A stretch of 64,000 nt of DNA from Effrenium voratum (Eukaryota; Sar; Dinophyceae; Suessiales; Symbiodiniaceae): the NCBI GenBank assembly GCA_963377175.1, contig CAUJNA010001713.1, positions 666,016-730,015 on the forward strand, in the 5' to 3' direction. Under the pieces are notes generated by a model. The model ran no database searches. It worked only from the letters and a program-made list of their open reading frames with translations, and had not been told where the DNA came from. The position numbers and the translations under genes were made by a program. Below, one piece after another: positions 61,263-64,000 of the stretch; position 1 is the first letter of the stretch, and the number at the start of each line of letters is the position of its first letter.

Positions 61263-63753
61263 ATGATGAGCTGAGCCAACCCTCGTCCTATTTGTTCTGT
61301 TTCCAAGCAATAAAACACTATGTGCAGCCACTGCCAGGACATATGGCAGGACATGTTGAGTCGCTTGCTTGGTCCGTTCAATCAGCTAAGGGCCAGGATG
61401 CATCCTGCAAACCAGTCCGGCAAACAACGGAAAGCGCCTGCCACGGCATGCGATGGCTTTCCCTTGTTTTCCCTTGCCTTCCTTCGCTTGACCTTGCTTT
61501 TTCCCTTGCGTTGCCTTGCTTTCCCTTGCTTTCCCTTTCCGTTGCTTTCCCATTTCCTTGCTTTCCCTTGCTGTCCCTTGCTTTCCTTTGCTTTGCCTTG
61601 CTTTGCCCGTGCTTTAGCTTGCTTTGCCTTGCCGTCCCTTGCTTTCCCTTGTTTTCGCTTGCTTTCCCTTGCTGTCCCTTGCTTTGCCCGTGCTTTTGCT
61701 TGCTTTGCTTTGCTGCCCCTTGCTTTACCTTGTTTTCCCTTGCTTCCCTTGCCTTGCTGTCCCTTGCTTTCCCTTGTTTTCCCTTGTTTTTCCTTGTGTT
61801 CCCTTGCTGTCCCTTGCTTTCCTTTGCTTTGCCTTTCTGTGCCCGTGCTTTTGCTTGCTTTGCCTTGCTGTCTTGCTGTCTCTTGCTTTCCCTTGCTTTG
61901 CCTTGCTTTGCCCGTGCTTTTGCTTGCTTTGCCTTGCTGTCCCTTCCTTTCCCTTGTGTTCCTTTGCTTTGCGTTGCTTTGCCCATGCTTTTGCTTTCTT
62001 TGCCCTGCTATCCCTTGCTTTCACTTGTTTTCCCTTTCACTTGCTTTCCCTTGCTTTCCCTTGCCTTCCTTTGCTTTGCCTTGCTTTGCCCGTGCTTTTG
62101 CTTGCTTTGCCTTGCTCTCCCTTGTTTTCCCTTGCTTTCCCTTGCCTTCCCTGGCTGTCCCTTGCTTTCGTTTGCTTGTCCCTGCTTTCCCTTTCCCTTT
62201 CTTTCCCTTGCTTTGCCCGTGCTTTTGCTTGCTTTGCCTTGCTCTCCCTTGTTTTCCCTTGCTTTCCCTTGCTGTCCCTTGCTTTCCTTTGCTTGTCTTT
62301 GCTTTCCCTTGTTTTCCCTTTCCCTTGCTGTCCCTTGTGTTCCTTTGCTTTGCCTTGCTTTACCCGTGCTTTTGCTTGCTTTGCCTTGCTCTCCCTTGTT
62401 TTCCATTGCTTTTGCTTGCCTTCCCATGCTTCCCTTTGATTGTCCTTGCTTTCCCTTTTCCTTGCTTTCCCTTGCTGTCCCTTTCTTTCCCTTGGTTTCC
62501 CTTGCTTTCCCTTGCTGTCCCTTGCGGTCCTTTGCTTTGCTTTGCTTGTCCTTGCTTTCCTTTGCGTTGCCTTGCTTTCCATTGCTTTCCCTTTCCCTTG
62601 CTTTCCCCTGATTTCCCTTGCAGTCCCTTGCTTGCTGTCCCTTGCTTTCCTTTGCTTTGCCTTGCTTTGCCTGTGCTTTCGCTTGCTTTGCCTTGCTGTC
62701 CCTTGCTTTCCCTTGTGTTTCCCTTGCTTTCCCTTGCTTTTTTGTTGCTGTCCCTTGCTGTCCCTTGCTTTCCTTTGCTTTGACTTGTTTTGCCCGTGCT
62801 GTTGCTTGCTTTCCCTTGCTGTCCATTGCTGTCCCTTGCTTTGCCTTGCTTTCCCTTGCCTGGCTTGCTTTCCCCTACTTTCGCTTCCTTTGCCCTTGCT
62901 TTCCCTTGGTTTGCCTTGCTTTGCCTTGCTGTCCCTTGCTGTCCCTTGCCAGCTTGACCCAAGTCAGAGCAAACCAACAACTGCACAACCCTCCTGCACT
63001 GAATCACATACAAGCAACAACCCAAACCAGCGCCCGTACTTACACACCCCGTGTCGTCTCCCTGGGACCTGCAAACCAGCCTTGCGGTGGCAGAAAGTGC
63101 TCCAAAAAATACTCCCAAAAAATGGGAGTATTTTTCCTGCGACATCCCCAGCATCGCCGACCACCACAAAAACTTCCAAAACAAGCGACATCCCCTGCAT
63201 CCCCGGCATCCCCTGCATCCCCGGCACCCCTTGTGCGCCCAAGTCCGGCGAGGCCGGAAGCAAAGTAAAATGATGTAAAACTGGCACGCTTTTTGGCCCG
63301 CGAGAGCCACAGACGAAAAGGTCAGACATGATAGGCAGCGTCGACGAAAAAGCGCGAAAAACACCAAAAACCAGCCTTGCGGTGGCAGAAAGTGCTCCAA
63401 AAAATACTCCCATTTTTTGGGAGTATTTTTCGGCTGACCAGACCTGCAAATCACCCGGAACGAGGTTACCCCCCCCCACACCCCCCCCCCCCCACAACTT
63501 CGTACACTAACTCCCAGCGCTTCAAGAAGCGCTTTCCGTCATCCTTGAGCATCACACCAGTCCTTTCCATCCTCATGGCAAGGGTAAACATCAGTTCACG
63601 GCCCTAGGTGATCTAGAAGTGCACCTTTCGCAGCCAGGGCTTTTCCCAACGCCAGGCCAAGGCGCCCATCGTCTGCAAGCATTCTTCCGCGGCAGCCACA
63701 TGGGAGTCGCTAACCTTCGAGTCGAGGAGGTGCCCAGGAAAGTCGTGGAGGGC
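30240..63753 (-). CDS. Large HEAT/ARM-like alpha-solenoid protein, at least 35 exons, 5' end outside the window
   Basis: Some 35 exons keep phase from one to the next, nearly all with AG|G acceptors and GC (majority), GA or GT donors, giving about 1,140 visible residues to a stop at 30240-30242. From about 59.5 to 38.9 kb the exons encode helical, leucine/alanine-rich units typical of HEAT repeats, for example [20 protein letters not shown] and [20 protein letters not shown]. An acidic linker lies at 45489-45300. The last quarter (37.3-30.2 kb) is less helical and rich in glycine, valine and alanine. Such solenoids with a separate C-terminal domain include adaptins, coatomer subunits and other scaffolds, but I see no diagnostic motif and give no name. 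The first exon starts at an acceptor, so more exons lie to the right. Exon ends at 60175, 43512, 33586 and 32003 are chosen by phase only. Confidence 0.75.
30627..31040 (+). repeat. CAG/CAC/CAA trinucleotide array grading into CAA-rich sequence
   Basis: Pure (CAC)n at about 30664-30708 and (CAA)n to about 30772 are followed by decaying CAR sequence to 31040. It lies in the intron between the last two exons of the solenoid gene. Its glutamine/threonine/asparagine frames run on the opposite strand and are not counted as genes. Confidence 0.9.
34673..35345 (+). repeat. Composite GAAT / GGAAT / GGAT satellite
   Basis: (GAAT)n at 34673-34875 changes to perfect (GGAAT)n at about 34924-34993, back to (GAAT)n until about 35135, then (GGAT)n and GGGA-rich sequence to 35345. 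It lies in the intron between exons 30 and 29 of the solenoid gene. Confidence 0.95.
35369..35512 (+). repeat. GT/GC alternating purine-pyrimidine stretch
   Basis: About 140 bp of gtgtgcgcgcgta and tgcgtatgcgtgcg-type sequence directly follows the GGAT satellite. Alternation of this kind favours Z-DNA. No coding signal. Confidence 0.8.
36028..36061 (+). repeat. (CAT)n microsatellite
   Basis: Eleven uninterrupted CAT units in the intron upstream of the AAG|G exon at 36514-36331 on the plus-strand left side. Confidence 0.9.
36331..37340 (-). CDS. Solenoid gene exons 28-29, change to non-helical sequence
   Basis: 37340-37176 encodes [20 protein letters not shown], then [10 protein letters not shown] and [16 protein letters not shown]. 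36514-36331 encodes [20 protein letters not shown], then [20 protein letters not shown] and EMEIFE. The second suggests beta structure. The phase between the two is not settled. Confidence 0.62.
38886..41893 (-). CDS. Solenoid gene exons 23-27
   Basis: 41893-41781 encodes [20 protein letters not shown], then [17 protein letters not shown]. 41249-41220 (30 nt) is [10 protein letters not shown]. 41043-40921 is [20 protein letters not shown] and onward; 40360-40301 [20 protein letters not shown]; 38951-38886 [20 protein letters not shown]. Donors are GC, GC, GC, GA and GC. The middle of 41043-40921 is low-complexity alanine/arginine and may be mis-bounded. Confidence 0.7.
39688..39765 (+). repeat. 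(CAAG)n tetranucleotide repeat
   Basis: Interrupted caag units with an internal (ACCC)n patch, in the intron between exons 27 and 26 of the solenoid gene. Confidence 0.85.
41915..42027. mobile_element. Short inverted-repeat element, family B, copy 1
   Basis: GTTGACCCCAT at 41915 is the reverse complement of ATGGGGTCAAC near the right end, and the right end continues ACATTAA as in the copy at 63837. About 113 bp. It abuts the acceptor side of the solenoid exon at 41893. Confidence 0.7.
42462..44672 (-). CDS. Solenoid gene exons 19-22
   Basis: 44672-44585 encodes [20 protein letters not shown], then PLRCHIQKK. 43996-43892 encodes [20 protein letters not shown], then [14 protein letters not shown]. 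43574-43512 encodes [20 protein letters not shown]. 42549-42462 encodes [20 protein letters not shown], then VRLAAHGDP. Donors are GT, GT, GA and GT. HEAT-like. Confidence 0.72.
42579..42715 (+). repeat. GAT/GAC/GAG trinucleotide repeat
   Basis: (ATG)n then (ACG)n, ending in (AGG)n, 30 bp from exon 22 at 42549 on its upstream side. It encodes poly-aspartate in one plus-strand frame, which I regard as incidental. Confidence 0.9.
45300..45489 (-). CDS. Solenoid gene exon 18, acidic linker
   Basis: The 190-nt exon encodes [20 protein letters not shown], then [20 protein letters not shown] and [10 protein letters not shown]. It has about 20 acidic residues and few basic ones. The GA donor at 45300 (GATGA|GA) and the acceptor at 44672 restore the frame as HDE|FLDSG. 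Confidence 0.72.
46883..48930 (-). CDS. Solenoid gene exons 14-17
   Basis: 48930-48876 encodes [18 protein letters not shown]; 47895-47832 [20 protein letters not shown]; 47692-47601 [20 protein letters not shown], then VLMRDIQE; 47006-46883 [20 protein letters not shown], then [18 protein letters not shown]. Split codons agree across all four. The start of the second exon (AG|A) is the weakest edge. Confidence 0.68.
49151..50318 (-). CDS. Solenoid gene exons 11-13
   Basis: 50318-50223 encodes [20 protein letters not shown], then GLWSTLKE. 49699-49615 encodes [20 protein letters not shown], then SCLARLE. The split codon G+GC links it to 49277-49151, which reads [20 protein letters not shown], then [13 protein letters not shown]. 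Donors are GT, GT and GC. Confidence 0.72.
51321..51448. mobile_element. Short inverted-repeat element, family A, best copy
   Basis: TGGCCATGGGTCAAAA at 51321-51336 pairs with TTTTGACCCACAGCCA at 51433-51448 (14 of 16 positions). The 128-bp element has an AT-rich interior containing ctaaaat three times. It lies in the intron between solenoid exons 10 and 11. Confidence 0.75.
52398..53749 (-). CDS. Solenoid gene exons 8-10
   Basis: 53749-53624 encodes [20 protein letters not shown], then [16 protein letters not shown]. 53297-53205 encodes [20 protein letters not shown], then [10 protein letters not shown]. 52463-52398 encodes [20 protein letters not shown]. All junctions are phase 0 with GC donors. 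Confidence 0.72.
54385..54722 (+). repeat. (CTTT)n tetranucleotide repeat
   Basis: About 340 bp of ctttcttt, purest at 54490-54560 and 54625-54700, with CTCT at both edges. It lies in the intron between exons 8 and 7 of the solenoid gene and creates long serine/leucine/phenylalanine plus-strand frames. Confidence 0.95.
55281..59505 (-). CDS. Solenoid gene exons 5-7, clear HEAT-type unit
   Basis: 59505-59429 encodes [20 protein letters not shown]. 56691-56648 ([14 protein letters not shown]) joins 55383-55281 with the split codon AG+G, giving [20 protein letters not shown], then [18 protein letters not shown]. The helix-turn-helix with arginine after the conserved position is HEAT-like. Confidence 0.75.
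56692..59428. other. Long intron of the solenoid gene without visible exons
   Basis: Except for a weak GC-rich frame near 58370-58460 whose phase does not fit, the sequence between exons 6 and 5 shows no coding signal, no repeat array and no recognised element. It is more AT-rich than its surroundings at 56.9-58.3 kb. Confidence 0.5.
60175..60464 (-). CDS. Solenoid gene exons 3-4
   Basis: 60464-60324 encodes [20 protein letters not shown] and [19 protein letters not shown], ending CAG|GC. 60250-60175 encodes [20 protein letters not shown], then WGLAE. Both look helical and have AG|G starts. No family match. Confidence 0.65.
61195..61261 (+). repeat. (GA)n dinucleotide repeat
   Basis: About 33 perfect GA units, in the intron upstream (minus-strand sense) of exon 3. 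Confidence 0.97.
61452..62955. repeat. 1.5-kb decanucleotide minisatellite (cccttgcttt units)
   Basis: The plus strand repeats cccttgcttt with variants cccttgctgt, ccttgctttg and cccttgtttt. A marker gcccgtgcttttgcttgctt recurs at about 61.60, 61.69, 61.85, 61.91, 62.09, 62.22 and 62.36 kb, so a higher-order repeat is present. No stop codon arises from the basic unit in any frame, giving long frames on both strands ([16 protein letters not shown] on plus, [16 protein letters not shown] on minus). Confidence 0.95.
63074..63135. repeat. Hairpin repeat, copy 1 (loop aaaaaat)
   Basis: The flank ccagccttgcggtggcagaa is followed by a 12-bp perfect stem, AAAAATACTCCC at 63105-63116 and GGGAGTATTTTT at 63124-63135, with the 7-base loop aaaaaat. 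Confidence 0.85.
63369..63430. repeat. Hairpin repeat, copy 2 (loop atttttt)
   Basis: The same flank and the same 12-bp stem (63400-63411 and 63419-63430) enclose the loop atttttt, the exact reverse complement of the loop in copy 1. Sequence beyond the stem differs between the two copies. Confidence 0.85.
63508..63753 (-). CDS. Solenoid gene, first visible exons
   Basis: From AAG|G at 63753 the frame reads [20 protein letters not shown], then [20 protein letters not shown]. After two in-frame stops it reopens as [20 protein letters not shown], then [10 protein letters not shown] to 63508. Either a 21-nt intron (63624-63604) or a 69-nt GC-AG intron (63640-63572) would remove the stops and keep frame. 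Confidence 0.6.
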
Positions 63754-63836
63754 CTTCCTGGGATGGGTTTTGTTGCCTTCAAGGCTTCAAGGCTTCAGGA
63801 TTGAACCCCAGGAAGTGAACTACCTCCCCGGATTGG

Positions 63837-63978
63837 TAATGTTGACCCCAAGCTAGTAAACCCCCGTTTAATTTTTCATGGGGGCGTCTCAGGTTTCAGT
63901 GGGGATTTAATGTATCACTTTTGGAGGGAACACCCCCATGTTAATAAACAGGGGTTTATAAATCCGGGGTCAACATTA
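63837..63978. mobile_element. Short inverted-repeat element, family B, copy 2
   Basis: TAATGTTGACCCC at 63837-63849 is an exact reverse complement of GGGGTCAACATTA at 63966-63978. The 142-bp element has an interior with further imperfect pairing (agtaaacccccgttta with ttaataaacaggggttta). It lies just upstream of the first visible solenoid exon. Confidence 0.8.
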
Positions 63979-64000
63979 AATGGGAATAACGCCGTCCATG

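Noticed and set aside
61190..62783. Plus-strand open frames of over 470 codons rich in leucine, proline and cysteine
   Set aside because: They arise from the decanucleotide repeat, which has no stop in any frame, and lie on the strand opposite to every recognised gene.

Overview
This 64 kb window looks like nuclear DNA of a dinoflagellate, probably Symbiodiniaceae/Suessiales. The lineage is an inference. It rests on short exons (about 30-250 nt) scattered through long repeat-rich introns, every recognisable gene on the minus strand, and introns that end in AG before a G but begin mostly with GC or GA instead of GT. At 21 junctions of the XPD gene, where the rejoined protein can be checked against a conserved family, I count 12 GC, 7 GA and 2 GT donors.

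Layout, all on the minus strand, so genes read right to left. 63753-30240: one long gene of at least 35 exons (about 1,140 visible residues) encoding a HEAT/ARM-like alpha-solenoid with an acidic linker and a non-helical C-terminal part; its 5' end lies beyond the right edge and I cannot name it. 29565-18144: XPD/ERCC2/Rad3, the TFIIH 5'-3' DNA helicase, traced from just after its DEAH box to the C-terminus; its N-terminal ~230 residues (Walker A, iron-sulfur cysteines) were not found. 15045-13804: last exons of an unrecognised gene with a basic tail. 13281-12400: two isolated candidate exons. 9396-3950: a complete nine-exon DEAD-box RNA helicase with a mitochondrial-type presequence, Q motif, all core motifs and a GUCT-like C-terminal region. 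2571-155: a PhzF-family isomerase-like protein in five exons, lacking only its first few residues.

The genes do not form a pathway; their shared orientation fits the unidirectional gene blocks known in dinoflagellates. Between exons lie simple repeats (a 740-bp GA tract, a 1.5-kb decanucleotide array, GAAT/GGAAT/GGAT arrays, CAN, GAT and CTTT repeats), at least two families of short elements with terminal inverted repeats, a large foldback, and a pair of hairpins whose loops are exact inversions of each other. No rRNA, convincing tRNA, CRISPR, phage or plasmid feature was seen. I found no new multi-gene system; the most distinctive signals are the splice-site usage, the inverted-repeat elements and the unidentified solenoid gene.
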